Shown here piece after piece: positions 33,647 to 42,944 of a stretch of 64,000 bases of DNA (position 1 is the first letter of the stretch; every line of letters starts with the position of its first letter). A program made the translations under genes and the position numbers. The DNA is from Bacillaceae bacterium IKA-2 (GTDB lineage: Bacteria; Bacillota; Bacilli; Bacillales; Anaerobacillaceae), in NCBI GenBank assembly GCA_031761875.1, contig CP134492.1:558001-622000 (forward strand). The letters run 5' to 3'. The notes under the pieces are model-generated. The model had not been told where the DNA came from. It saw only the letters and a program-made list of their open reading frames with translations, and ran no database searches.

Positions 33647-33681
33647 GTCCCAGGTAGGAAGGCACTTGGGATTTTTTTATG
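33647..33681 (+). terminator. Rho-independent terminator in the relic region
   Basis: TCCCAGGT pairs with ACTTGGGA (one G-U), followed by seven T. It is not preceded by a convincing gene; upstream RNA would begin inside the family E repeat. Confidence 0.7.
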
Positions 33682-33836
33682 TTTGTTTGACCTCGCTAAG
33701 TGAAATCCCTAACGCATCAGCAACACCGTTACATGACGTAGCAGTAGCATTAGTAGACGGGTGCTAATATAATTAATTCCGGGAGAACATCATCCCCGTT
33801 TGAAACACTTTTAGAAGACGGTACTGAAGAGTAATA

Positions 33837-33886
33837 AAACATATAAAAGGAGCCTAATCTATTGATTGGGCTCCTTTTATATGTTG
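33837..33886. terminator. Bidirectional terminator next to tRNA-Arg
   Basis: ACATATAAAAGGAGCC pairs perfectly with GGCTCCTTTTATATGT. It ends about 10 bp from the tRNA 3' end and can terminate the minus-strand tRNA transcript. Confidence 0.88.
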
Positions 33887-33895
33887 ATTAAATAT

Positions 33896-33968
33896 GTCCC
33901 AGGCGAGATTCGAACTCACGGCCTACAGCTTAGGAGGCTGTCGCTCTATCCTACTGAGCTACTGAGAC
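33896..33968 (-). tRNA. tRNA-Arg (anticodon CCT)
   Basis: On the minus strand GTCTCAG and CTGGGAC form the acceptor stem (one G-U), GTTCGAATC the T loop, and ACAGC-CTCCTAA-GCTGT the anticodon arm with anticodon CCT. The 3' CCA is not encoded. It reads AGG codons. tRNA-Arg genes are frequent integration sites, and the gene-poor remnant region lies at its 3' side. Confidence 0.95.
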
Positions 33969-34013
33969 TTTAGATTTCAATTATAAATTCATTAGCGGTA
34001 AAGGTCAAGAAAA

Positions 34014-34955
34014 TCAATTGAGATTTTCCTTCGCTTCATAGTAAAATGCGCGCATGAATTTTTTGATATTTATGCGTTGTTGTGTTGAAGCTTCTTTTTC
34101 ATGGTTCATTTCTTGCATTTTTTGATGCACTTGTGAGAGATCAAAAAATTTGGTAGCGTAATCTTCGAATTTGGGATTAGTATGGTCAAGAGTCCCTAAA
34201 GATGCAACATAAATTAGCGCATGCTGGATGGTTCTCCGGACTCTTTGCTCAGTTGCTTTCATTTCTTTTTGTTCGAAATCCTTTTTTGTCTTTAAGGAGT
34301 GTTTTAAATGAGTTTTGGCAACATGTTGCCAAATTTCCTTAAGTGGCGGAAAAGAGTAGTAAAGGTCAATCTCAGTTGTTTTTTTATTAAGGTATTGAAG
34401 AATAATTAATAAATCGTCACTACCACATTCACCACGGATTCCAAGCTCTGATAAAATGATTTCACCTGCCCTTAACATCCTTTCACTTGGACTAGTTTTA
34501 AAATGGGCATTTGATTTAGTATCCAACTTTTCTTGTAAACCTAGTATTTTTAAAGATTTTTGAATTTCTTGAATGGAGCTTTCCAATCTAATATGATTTG
34601 CTACTTTCGTTAATACACTAATGACTTCAAATAAATTTATCGGTTTTGTTATATACTGTTCTACTTTGCTTAAGTATGCTTCAGCAATCATATCTTTTGT
34701 TTCAACTTGAGAAATCATCACGGCTTTACCGTTAAATGATGGGTATAACGCCTTCATAGTTTCGATTCCATCTCTTTCTGGCATTAATAAATCGATCAAA
34801 AGAATATCAATTTGATCGCGGTTTAATCGCTCTGGAGTAAGATAAATGCCATCTGCTTCTTCTCCTACTACTTCACCAAGGTTTTCGTCTTCAATAATTG
34901 CTCTAAGCATAGCTCGTACCCCTGGGTCATCATCTACTATTAAAAATCTCATCAA
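34014..34955 (-). CDS. Response regulator with YcbB/GlnL-type output domain
   Basis: A 313-aa regulator. Residues 1-120 are a receiver domain with the phospho-acceptor Asp in ILLIDLLMPERDG and the conserved Lys in YITKPINL. The rest matches the YcbB domain of B. subtilis GlnL (SERMLRAGEIILSELGIRGECGSDDLLIILQYL), a helical DNA-binding output specific to this small family. It overlaps the upstream kinase gene by four bases (ATGA). Next to dcuB-aspA it more likely governs C4-dicarboxylate or aspartate use than glutamine uptake; that is inference from position. Confidence 0.9.
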   Translation of the reverse strand: MMRFLIVDDDPGVRAMLRAIIEDENLGEVVGEEADGIYLTPERLNRDQIDILLIDLLMPERDGIETMKALYPSFNGKAVMISQVETKDMIAEAYLSKVEQYITKPINLFEVISVLTKVANHIRLESSIQEIQKSLKILGLQEKLDTKSNAHFKTSPSERMLRAGEIILSELGIRGECGSDDLLIILQYLNKKTTEIDLYYSFPPLKEIWQHVAKTHLKHSLKTKKDFEQKEMKATEQRVRRTIQHALIYVASLGTLDHTNPKFEDYATKFFDLSQVHQKMQEMNHEKEASTQQRINIKKFMRAFYYEAKENLN

Positions 34956-36265
34956 TTCTCATCTCCTTTATTTACACAAGCTTGTATTGGAACTTCTATT
35001 TTGAAGATTGTTGCTTCATCTGGAATCGACTCAATCAGTTGAATTGTTCCCCCACCGTCTTCAATTGCTCCTTTTACATACGATAATCCAATCCCGTTAG
35101 AAGGTATTCCATCTAAGTTATATTTCGATGTGTAACCAGGAGTGAAAATAATTTCATTTTTCTTGGTTTGGATACCGGGACCATTATCAATGACAAAGAA
35201 GGTTATCTTATCCGTTTCAGGACTAACTATTGATCTTAGGAAAATAATTCCTTCGATTTTGATTGCCTCTACTGAATTTGCAACGAGATTATTTAGTATT
35301 GATAACACAAAATACGCTTGGTAACGAGTATGTTTTCCTTTGATATCAATCTTGAACTCAATTTTCTTACCTAGGTGGCTAGCGTATTTTTCATTGGTAT
35401 TGACGATCATCGTCATTATTTCGTCTATTTCTAAATCATCTGTTGGATTTTGGTTCTGCATTAGCCTAGACAATCCTGCATAAATTCTCTGGTTATCTTT
35501 TTTGCATTCATGAATGTCACCAGAAATTTTCAAGGCACGTTTTCCTTGTTCATCAAGGTTTAGTTCTTTAAGTTCACGATAAAGATGATAGCAGTCTCTT
35601 GTCACTGTTTCTGCTGTAGTAATTGTTTTCTTAAGCTGAATTGTTTCGACATAAAGGTTTGAGACGATAAGTAAGATTTGTTCATTTTTTTCACGTTGTT
35701 CTTTTTCTTGAATTTTCAAATCATGATACATAATGATCGTAAAAAATCCCATTACGAAAAAGCTGCGAATAACCGCAATAACCAGTATCGTGAAAAATCC
35801 AAGCAAGGAAATAGCTATATCGGTAAAGATGTACCGGAAAGTAATCTCGATCATACTAGAAATTACTTCTAGACCACATGCGGATAAGCCGATTAATAGA
35901 GGAGCTTGATAATATTTGCGGATATTTAGTATCGTGAAAATCCAACCATAGCTAAAGTAGTAGAAAAATACGGCAGCGTGTGCAGCGAGAGCTAGCTGTA
36001 TATCGATACCGGCGATAAGATCTAAGATAACTCTAAACGAGACGACAACAAGTCCTACCAATATTCCAGAAAATCTTGGAGGGAGCTGCCGGAAGTATAA
36101 TAGGAAGAATAAAAAAACAGGTGTGCCAAAGCTGATCCGAAATGAACCTGTAAAAGGATAAAATTGAATTTCACCTGCAATAGGAACAATCGTAAGCATG
36201 GCAATGATTATTAGCCATTTATTGTTTTTTATGTGTGCGATATAAATCAGCTCCCACCCAATCAT
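34952..36265 (-). CDS. Membrane sensor histidine kinase, GlnK-like
   Basis: A 437-aa kinase with about six transmembrane helices in residues 15-200 and no large extracellular domain, so the signal is probably sensed in or through the membrane. The phospho-acceptor His is in GDIHECKKD, as in B. subtilis GlnK; the ATPase part has NNLVANSVEAI (N box), VIDNGPGI (G1) and GIGLSYVKGAI (G2). It is co-transcribed with the GlnL-like regulator. The divergent neighbour is dcuB, and the shared 261-bp intergenic region would hold the regulator's targets. Confidence 0.9.
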   Translation of the reverse strand: MIGWELIYIAHIKNNKWLIIIAMLTIVPIAGEIQFYPFTGSFRISFGTPVFLFFLLYFRQLPPRFSGILVGLVVVSFRVILDLIAGIDIQLALAAHAAVFFYYFSYGWIFTILNIRKYYQAPLLIGLSACGLEVISSMIEITFRYIFTDIAISLLGFFTILVIAVIRSFFVMGFFTIIMYHDLKIQEKEQREKNEQILLIVSNLYVETIQLKKTITTAETVTRDCYHLYRELKELNLDEQGKRALKISGDIHECKKDNQRIYAGLSRLMQNQNPTDDLEIDEIMTMIVNTNEKYASHLGKKIEFKIDIKGKHTRYQAYFVLSILNNLVANSVEAIKIEGIIFLRSIVSPETDKITFFVIDNGPGIQTKKNEIIFTPGYTSKYNLDGIPSNGIGLSYVKGAIEDGGGTIQLIESIPDEATIFKIEVPIQACVNKGDEN

Positions 36266-36381
36266 AATGGTTACTAGTTTGTTTGTAAATTAGACAAGAG
36301 TTACTTTGCATTAGATTCTGTTAGTTTTAGTAGCTTATCAATAAAATGAAGTTAAGAGAAAGAGGGAGAATAAAAACAAAG

Positions 36382-36410
36382 TTTACGTTTTTAAATAGCT
36401 ATTATATATT
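36382..36410 (+). promoter_or_regulatory. Candidate sigma-A promoter for dcuB
   Basis: TTTACG, a 17-bp spacer and TATATT, followed by TATAAT. It lies about 115 bp before the dcuB ATG, giving a long leader without a recognised RNA motif. Confidence 0.5.
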
Positions 36411-36526
36411 ATAATCCATCTTGCTCAGTTTTTCACTAAGAAGTTCTACTATCTAGGCAAAGTTATTTGAACAGGTAATTAACAAGTTTCATCATTTATT
36501 CTAACAAATTTTGAGGAGGGATTTAC

Positions 36527-37846
36527 ATGTTACAATTTTGGATCCAGTTTGCAATTCTTTTATCATGTATTTTTGTAGGAGCCCGAATGGGTGGTATCGG
36601 TCTTGGTGTAATGGGAGGCGTCGGGCTAGCAGTTTTAATTTTCATGTTTGGTTTGCAGCCAACTGCTCCGCCAGTCGATGTTATCTTCATGATCTTAGCA
36701 GTAATAACTGCTGCTGGAACGTTGCAAGCATCAGGAGGAATGAACCATCTTGTGTTTTGGGCTGAGAAAGCACTTCGGAAAAATCCGAAGAACATTACTT
36801 TTATGGCACCAATAGTTACCTATATATTTACTTTTTTTGCAGGAACAGGCCATGTTGCTTATTCGGTTTTGCCAGTAATTGCCGAAGTAGCTAAGGAAGC
36901 GAAAGTTCGTCCTGAACGGCCAATGGGAATTGCAGTTATTGCTTCACAGCAAGCGATTACAGCAAGCCCGATTTCAGCCGCAACAGTTACGTTACTTGCT
37001 CTATTATCGCCGTTCGATATTACCTTAATGCAAATTTTATTAATTACGATACCAGCAACATTTTTAGGATGTATGATAGCGGCCTTTGTTTCTAGCAAGA
37101 GGGGCGTAGAATTAGAGAATGATCCAATTTATTTAGATCGTTTAGAAAAAGGTCTTGTCACAATTAGAGAAGATAAAAAAGATTATGTACCGACGCTAGG
37201 TGGGAGATTATCAGTTTATCTATTCTTATTTGCTGCTTTCTTAGTTGTCCTGATGGGTTCATTTAAAGGGCTTCGTCCTTCATGGATGATTGATGGCGAG
37301 CTAGTTATTATGTCAATGCCATATACAATCCAAATTGTTATGTTAACTATTACAGCTCTAATGATCGTGTTATGTAAGCCAGTAGTAGAAGAAATTGTTA
37401 GCGGAAGTGTCTTTAAAGCAGGTGCAACTGCTGTTGTAGCAATTTTTGGAATTGCCTGGATGGGAAGCACTTTCTTTCAAGGAAACATGGAATTTATTCA
37501 AGGCTCAATTAGTGATTTAGTGATGATGGCACCATGGTTGTTCGCTCTTGCCTTGTTTGCTCTATCAATCTTACTTTATAGTCAAGCAGCCACAGTTGTC
37601 TCACTGGTTCCGCTTGGAATTACCTTAGGTATTTCACCTGCACTATTAATTGCAATGTTTCCAGCTGTAAATGGATATTTCTTTTTCCCGAACTACGGAA
37701 CAGTTGTTGCTGCAATTAACTTTGATACAACAGGTACAACACGTATTGGTAAATTTGTCATTAACCATAGTTTTATGATACCAGGTCTTATTTCCACAAT
37801 AAGCGCTGTCATTATTGGAGTGCTTTTGTCAACAATTGTTTTGTAA
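36527..37846 (+). CDS. dcuB: Anaerobic C4-dicarboxylate transporter, DcuA/DcuB family
   Basis: A 439-aa membrane protein with 10-12 helices. The Dcu opening FVGARMGGIGLGVMGGVGLAVL, the GTGHVAYSVLPVIAEVAKE block and the late NGYFFFPNYGTVVAAINFDTTGTTRIGKFVINHSF block are family hallmarks. It exchanges fumarate, malate or aspartate against succinate during fumarate respiration. Aspartase follows 186 bp downstream, so imported aspartate would yield fumarate and ammonium. GAGGAGGGA precedes the ATG. The assignment to DcuB over DcuA rests on function by context only. Confidence 0.9.
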   Translation: MLQFWIQFAILLSCIFVGARMGGIGLGVMGGVGLAVLIFMFGLQPTAPPVDVIFMILAVITAAGTLQASGGMNHLVFWAEKALRKNPKNITFMAPIVTYIFTFFAGTGHVAYSVLPVIAEVAKEAKVRPERPMGIAVIASQQAITASPISAATVTLLALLSPFDITLMQILLITIPATFLGCMIAAFVSSKRGVELENDPIYLDRLEKGLVTIREDKKDYVPTLGGRLSVYLFLFAAFLVVLMGSFKGLRPSWMIDGELVIMSMPYTIQIVMLTITALMIVLCKPVVEEIVSGSVFKAGATAVVAIFGIAWMGSTFFQGNMEFIQGSISDLVMMAPWLFALALFALSILLYSQAATVVSLVPLGITLGISPALLIAMFPAVNGYFFFPNYGTVVAAINFDTTGTTRIGKFVINHSFMIPGLISTISAVIIGVLLSTIVL

Positions 37847-37870
37847 TTAGTTAATAATTGTAAATACCTG

Positions 37871-38007
37871 ACTGAATTTCATAATCCAGATTCTGTGCCA
37901 CTAAGATAAACATCTAGTTGAATTAAAAAGTTTTCAACAAAGTTGAAATGAACCGTTTTCAACTTTGTAGCTTGATGTGGCTAGTTTATTGGTGTTATGA
38001 AATTCAT
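37871..38007 (+). repeat. Dispersed palindromic repeat, copy C (137 bp)
   Basis: Ends ACTGAATTTCAT and ATGAAATTCAT, with CCACTAAGATA, CATCTAGTTGAA and TGGCTAGTTTATTGG in family order. The central part is longer than in A and D and carries an extra AAAGTTGAAA..TTTCAACTTT hairpin. It sits between dcuB and aspA. Confidence 0.85.
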
Positions 38008-38032
38008 TCACCTTAGAAAGAAGGAGTAAAAC

Positions 38033-39463
38033 ATGGAAAAAAATGAAGAGTACCGTATTGAAAAAGATTTTATTGGTGAAAAAATGGTTCCGAAAAATGC
38101 CTATTATGGCATTCAAACGTTACGTGCAGTGGAGAATTTTCCGATTAGTGGTTATTCACTAGATTCTGAATTAATTCGTGCATTGGGTATGGTGAAAAAA
38201 GCAGCAGCACTTGCTAATCAATCAACAGGCCAACTATCACCAAGACTCGCAAATGTGATTATCAATGCGTCAGAAGAAATTATCGATCGTAAGCTTCATG
38301 ATCAATTCATCGTTGACCCAATTCAAGGTGGAGCTGGAACGTCGATTAATATGAACGCAAATGAAGTTATTACGAACCGGGCTTTGGAAATGTTAGGAGA
38401 AGAAAAAGGCAACTTTTTAGTTCTTAGTGCTAACTCGCATGTAAACATGTCCCAATCAACAAATGATGCTTTTCCAACTGCTTTTCGGATTAGTCTTTTA
38501 AATCGTATCCAGGGGCTCTTGGCAGTAATGGAGGAATTGCACGCTGAATTTGAAAACAAAGCAGCTGAGTTTGATTCTATTTTAAAAATGGGGCGAACTC
38601 ATTTGCAGGATGCTGTGCCAATTCGTCTTGGTCAGGAGTTTTCAGCTTATGCAGATGTCCTGCTTCGTGATATAGGACGTCTACGTCAAACAAGAACGTA
38701 CCTCTATGATATTAATATGGGAGCGACTGCAGTTGGTACAGGCCTGAACGCCGATCCTGAATATATTAAACAAGTAGCGATAGAACTCTCGGAAATTAGT
38801 GGCTATCCACTGATAACAGCAAAGAATTTAATAGATGCTACACAAAATACAGATGCATATACAGGAGTTTCTTCCGCATTAAAAATTTGTATGATAAACA
38901 TGTCGAAGATTGCTAATGATCTCAGGCTAATGGCATCTGGTCCTCGAACAGGATTGAATGAAATTCGGTTACCAACTCGTCAGCCAGGTTCCTCAATCAT
39001 GCCTGGAAAAGTTAACCCTGTCATGGCAGAAGTAGTTAATCAAGTTGCCTTTGAAGTGATTGGTAATGACCATACGATTACGATGGCTTCAGAAGCAGGG
39101 CAGTTTGAACTCAATGTAATGGAACCTGTCCTTGTCTTTAAATTGCTAGAGTCATTAAAAATGATGACTAATGTCTTGACTGTTTTTCGAAAGCACTGTG
39201 TAGCGGGAATTGAAGCAAATCAAGAGCAGATGCAGGACTACGTGGACCGAAGTATTGGGATAATTACAGCTATCAATCCTCACGTTGGTTATGAAGCGGC
39301 AGCATCGATTGCCAAAGAAGCTCTTGCAACAGGAGAACCTGTCCGTAAGCTTTGTGAACAAAGAGGGATTTTAACTGCAGCAGAATTAGATGAAATATTA
39401 GATCCAAATGAAATGACGGAACCAGGGATTTCAGGGAAGTCTTTGTTGGCAGCAAGAATTTGA
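38033..39463 (+). CDS. aspA: Aspartate ammonia-lyase (aspartase)
   Basis: Homotetrameric lyase converting L-aspartate to fumarate and ammonium, 476 aa. The fumarase/aspartase signature GSSIMPGKVNP with the catalytic Ser loop is present, together with GRTHLQDAVPIRLGQEF and the STNDAFPTAFR block typical of aspartase and not fumarase. AGAAAGAAGGAG precedes the ATG. The dcuB-aspA arrangement, with a GlnKL-type regulator opposite, supports anaerobic use of aspartate as source of the electron acceptor fumarate. Confidence 0.95.
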   Translation: MEKNEEYRIEKDFIGEKMVPKNAYYGIQTLRAVENFPISGYSLDSELIRALGMVKKAAALANQSTGQLSPRLANVIINASEEIIDRKLHDQFIVDPIQGGAGTSINMNANEVITNRALEMLGEEKGNFLVLSANSHVNMSQSTNDAFPTAFRISLLNRIQGLLAVMEELHAEFENKAAEFDSILKMGRTHLQDAVPIRLGQEFSAYADVLLRDIGRLRQTRTYLYDINMGATAVGTGLNADPEYIKQVAIELSEISGYPLITAKNLIDATQNTDAYTGVSSALKICMINMSKIANDLRLMASGPRTGLNEIRLPTRQPGSSIMPGKVNPVMAEVVNQVAFEVIGNDHTITMASEAGQFELNVMEPVLVFKLLESLKMMTNVLTVFRKHCVAGIEANQEQMQDYVDRSIGIITAINPHVGYEAAASIAKEALATGEPVRKLCEQRGILTAAELDEILDPNEMTEPGISGKSLLAARI

Positions 39464-39544
39464 TAAGTTAGTAAATGTTAAAATAAAGCGCGATAATTAT
39501 TTAACGGGTTTCACTTTGGGAATAAAGAATACGAATAACAACAC

Positions 39545-39583
39545 AATGGGAGTATGAATTAGTAACTAATTCATACTCCCATT
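39545..39583. terminator. Bidirectional hairpin between aspA and the OmpR-type regulator
   Basis: AATGGGAGTATGAATTAG and CTAATTCATACTCCCATT form an 18-bp perfect stem with a 3-nt loop between convergent genes; the downstream T run is weak on both sides. Confidence 0.8.
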
Positions 39584-39664
39584 ACATTAGGGTAAGATCG
39601 TGCCCGAAACTGAACCTGTTCCTAATTTAGCGCTCCCTTTTTTATGTCTAAATTATTTTTATGT

Positions 39665-40354
39665 CTAAATTTTAAAACGGTAACCTGCACCCCAGATTGT
39701 CTCAATATGCTGTGGATTGGAAGAAACGAGCTCGATTTTCTCTCTTAATTTACGGATATGGACGGTAACTGTTGATGTATCACCGTAAGCATCGAATCCC
39801 CAAATCTTTTCAAAGAGTTGCTCTTTACTCAGTACACGATTAGGATTAGAAGCAAAAAATAACAGTAAATCATATTCTTTGGCTGTTGTGATCACCTCTT
39901 TACCACGAACATAAATGCGATGATCTTCTTTATCGATTGAGATGTGCCCTATAGTTAGGATCTTCTTCTCGGTTTCTTTTCTTTCGACTAAGCGATTGTA
40001 ACGTGAGAGATGGGCTTTAACACGAGCGACAAGCTCACTAGGGCTGAACGGCTTTACCATATAATCGTCAGCACCTAATCCAAGTCCGAGAATTTTATCG
40101 CCATCTTCTTTTTTTGCAGAGACGATCATAATTGGTGTATCTTTTACCTTTCGGATCTCGCGACAGATATCAAAACCAGATTGATTTGGAAGCATTAAAT
40201 CTAAAATAATTAAACTAAAATCTTCTTGCAGAGCACGCTCTAAACCGGTATCTCCGTTTTCTTCTATTTCAACGTTAAACCCTTCAATCTCTAAATAATC
40301 GCGCTCGAGCTCAGCGATACTTAGATCATCTTCAACAATTAATATTTTCCTCAT
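39665..40354 (-). CDS. OmpR-family response regulator
   Basis: A 229-aa regulator with an N-terminal receiver (acidic pocket EDD at residues 8-10, phospho-acceptor Asp in LIILDLMLPNQSG, Lys in DYMVKPFSP) and a C-terminal winged helix (about residues 130-227; TVTVHIRKLREKIE). It is translated with the kinase gene (four-base overlap) and probably binds the 11-bp direct repeats at 42945-42966 upstream of the operon's first gene. The signal is unknown. Confidence 0.93.
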   Translation of the reverse strand: MRKILIVEDDLSIAELERDYLEIEGFNVEIEENGDTGLERALQEDFSLIILDLMLPNQSGFDICREIRKVKDTPIMIVSAKKEDGDKILGLGLGADDYMVKPFSPSELVARVKAHLSRYNRLVERKETEKKILTIGHISIDKEDHRIYVRGKEVITTAKEYDLLLFFASNPNRVLSKEQLFEKIWGFDAYGDTSTVTVHIRKLREKIELVSSNPQHIETIWGAGYRFKI

Positions 40355-41817
40355 TTTTGATCCTCATTTTTGTCTGCCATTTGTAACGAAAAATTAATAA
40401 CAGTTCCTGTTTCTTCAGCGCCACTTTCGGCCCAAATCATTCCGCCATGAGCTTCAATAATTTGTTTTGAAATAGCGAGACCAAGACCCGTTCCACCCGT
40501 TTTACTATTTCTTGATTTATCAGCCCGGTAAAAGCTTTTAAAGATGTGAGGTAGATCCTCACTACTTATACCAGAGCCATTATCTTCTATTTTTACGAAT
40601 AAAAACTCTTCTGTTTCCCGCACCGAAATCAGAATTTGACCTTTTTCCTTTTCTAAATACTTCACACTATTTTGAATGATATTGTTAAAAACACGCATTA
40701 ATTTCTCCCGATCAGCTTTCACATAAACATTAGAACCTAGCTCATTATAAAATTGAATTTGAAAGCCATTTTTTTCAAGGTCATAAGATAAGTCATCGAT
40801 AGACTCTTTAATAAAGTTGACAATGTTCATTTTTTCAAAATAAAACGGGACATGTCTTAAATCTAGTGTTGAAAATAAAAACAATTCATCAATTAAGGAG
40901 TCCATTTCTACTGCCTTTTTATAAATCGTATTGACGTATTTTTGCTGTTTTTCTTCTGTATTTGCGACTCCATCTCTAATTCCTTCGACATAGCCTTTAA
41001 TTGAAGTAATTGGTGTTTTTAAGTCGTGAGAAATGTTAGAGATTAACAGTTTTCGATTTTCTTCGTATTGATGTTGAACTTCTACTGCTTCTTTTAATTT
41101 GAGACGCATGCTTTCAAAATCTTTTGTAAGGTTGCCAATTTCGTCTTTTCGTTCAACTTCTATTTTAAAATCAAGATTTCCAGATTTAATATTTTCCGTA
41201 GCATGTTGGAGTGCTTTTAATGGCTTCAAGATACTTCTTGAAACGAGGTAAGATAGTGTTCCGTTCGTACTTACTAAGATGACAATTAATAGAATTAATA
41301 AGAACGGAAGAAAACGACTTGCAAATTGCTCAAAGAAACTCGCCTCCTTTACTAAAAAGATACTTCCTTTACTTTGATCAGGAAAATAAAAATCATGCTG
41401 CTCAAATTTATAGGATTCCTCTCCAATTTTAATTGAATCATGAACATGGCTAACAAACTCGCCGAAAGGTGTTAAAGATAATTTGATCGGTTGGTCGTTA
41501 AACAACTTTGAGTTATAGGTAATTTCATCATTTATCCGTATGAATAAGGCAATGTTAAGTTCCTCAAGCTCGAGAGCTCTTTTGTTTAAAAAATTTTCAT
41601 CATAAAATGACGCTGGTTTAGCTGTCGTCATTAATTTCATATCTGTAAAAATCAAATTTTTCTTTTCAATGTTTTCTAACTGAACCGTAGAATTCATTCT
41701 GCCTTCTTGCCCTGAAAACGTAAAAAAAAGTAACAAGACAGCGAAGCTGAAAAGAATACACGGTATGATGATCATCGCCATGAATGATAAATTAAGTCTT
41801 TTTTGAAGCGACATCAA
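40351..41817 (-). CDS. Membrane sensor histidine kinase
   Basis: A 488-aa kinase with two transmembrane helices (about residues 12-32 and 168-190) around an extracellular sensor domain of about 135 residues, a HAMP domain (about 190-245), an HisKA domain with the phospho-His in ISNISHDLKTPITSIKGY, and an HATPase_c domain (NIIQNSVKYL, KIEDNGSGI, GGTGLGLAISKQI). It lies 91 bp after the secreted-protein gene, with a hairpin in between, and overlaps the regulator gene. Confidence 0.93.
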   Translation of the reverse strand: MMSLQKRLNLSFMAMIIIPCILFSFAVLLLFFTFSGQEGRMNSTVQLENIEKKNLIFTDMKLMTTAKPASFYDENFLNKRALELEELNIALFIRINDEITYNSKLFNDQPIKLSLTPFGEFVSHVHDSIKIGEESYKFEQHDFYFPDQSKGSIFLVKEASFFEQFASRFLPFLLILLIVILVSTNGTLSYLVSRSILKPLKALQHATENIKSGNLDFKIEVERKDEIGNLTKDFESMRLKLKEAVEVQHQYEENRKLLISNISHDLKTPITSIKGYVEGIRDGVANTEEKQQKYVNTIYKKAVEMDSLIDELFLFSTLDLRHVPFYFEKMNIVNFIKESIDDLSYDLEKNGFQIQFYNELGSNVYVKADREKLMRVFNNIIQNSVKYLEKEKGQILISVRETEEFLFVKIEDNGSGISSEDLPHIFKSFYRADKSRNSKTGGTGLGLAISKQIIEAHGGMIWAESGAEETGTVINFSLQMADKNEDQK

Positions 41818-41858
41818 ACGCCACCTCCTATGTTCGTTTGGACATAACTAGAATTTAA

Positions 41859-41888
41859 ACAAATAGGGCCACTTACTGCCCTATTTGT
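41859..41888 (-). terminator. Attenuator-like hairpin inside the operon
   Basis: ACAAATAGGGC and GCCCTATTTGT form an 11-bp perfect stem with an 8-nt loop, 20 bp after the secreted-protein gene on the minus strand and before the kinase gene. Partial termination would give more secreted protein than kinase. Confidence 0.65.
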
Positions 41889-41908
41889 AATCTTAACTGA
41901 TTTTAATA

Positions 41909-42799
41909 TTAATGGAAATGATGACCCTTTTTTAATTCGATCGTTTCTAATTTTTTCCCGTCAAGATTTAAAGGTGGAAGTGTCGTTTCATTTATATTTT
42001 CAAAGCTAAAATCTAATTGAATATCTAACGTATGCGATTTTCCTTCTTGATCTTTTCCTGAAATCCGGAAGATGGCTTGTTGGTTTTTCATTAACCCAGC
42101 TTCAGTTAATTGTGCATCGACTTTTATTTGTTCAAATGTAATCTCATCAGTTAAATTAGGGAATTCTTGCTGATATGATCTTGTTAGAAATGGATAGTCA
42201 TCCATTGTCATTTCCATATTTGCATGATGACCAGATGCTTTCTTTACCATATAAGATCCAATAGCATGGATGGCAGTCGGTATCTCATCGTTTGTAACAT
42301 CTACTGATATCGTATTTTCTGGGCCGATCACAAAGCTATCATGTAAAGGACGAGTTAACGTATCTACAACGAGCTCAGCAACTTTCATTAGTTCTTTATT
42401 ATGGACACGTTCATGACGTTCCCTCATTTTATCAGAATCTCGTTTACTTTCAAGGATATAGGTTGTATCTAATTGATCATTGTCGATATAAATATGTTTT
42501 TCATCTGAATTGATTTCAAGTTGAATGGTTTGATCTGAAGTCTTTAAATTAATGTTTGTTGATCCACGTTGTTCTTCAAGATTATAAATTGATTGAACAG
42601 TTAAATCTTGAAGTAGTTTATCGTTATTTGAAATGTTTAGTTCAATATTAGCAACAGCGCTCTTCATTTTATGAGTTTCTTTCAAAGCCTCTTTATAAAT
42701 TTCGTAGCCCGACGAGTTAGTAGCAAGTACCGTATAAACTCCAACACCAAATAATAATACAGTTGATGCAACCGCTATTGTTAGCAGTTTCTTTTTCAT
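41909..42799 (-). CDS. Exported protein of unknown function, co-encoded with a two-component system
   Basis: A 296-aa protein with an N-terminal hydrophobic segment (about residues 5-26; no lipobox) and a long extracytoplasmic domain of alternating strands (ITVQSIYNLEEQRGSTNINL-like repeats of T, N, Q). The C-terminus ends KKGHHFH, and a further KASGHHANMEM occurs at about residue 195, so metal binding is possible. I do not recognise the family. As first gene of an operon with a kinase and regulator it may be the sensor's partner or its main target. GGAGG on the minus strand precedes the ATG. Confidence 0.75.
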   Translation of the reverse strand: MKKKLLTIAVASTVLLFGVGVYTVLATNSSGYEIYKEALKETHKMKSAVANIELNISNNDKLLQDLTVQSIYNLEEQRGSTNINLKTSDQTIQLEINSDEKHIYIDNDQLDTTYILESKRDSDKMRERHERVHNKELMKVAELVVDTLTRPLHDSFVIGPENTISVDVTNDEIPTAIHAIGSYMVKKASGHHANMEMTMDDYPFLTRSYQQEFPNLTDEITFEQIKVDAQLTEAGLMKNQQAIFRISGKDQEGKSHTLDIQLDFSFENINETTLPPLNLDGKKLETIELKKGHHFH

Positions 42800-42944
42800 A
42801 ATAAATTACCTCCTATTTTTTTAAACATTGATACCTTTATTAAATGTGTCAATCGATAGCATAGTTCAGTTTTGATAAACTGTGCTCCCTCGTGAAATTA
42901 ACTTACTTATAATATACCTAGTAAATATAAACTGTCGCTAAAGG

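Noticed and set aside
33579-33767. 62-codon plus-strand gene
   Set aside because: It starts inside the loop of the family E hairpin and runs through a rho-independent terminator at 33647-33681.
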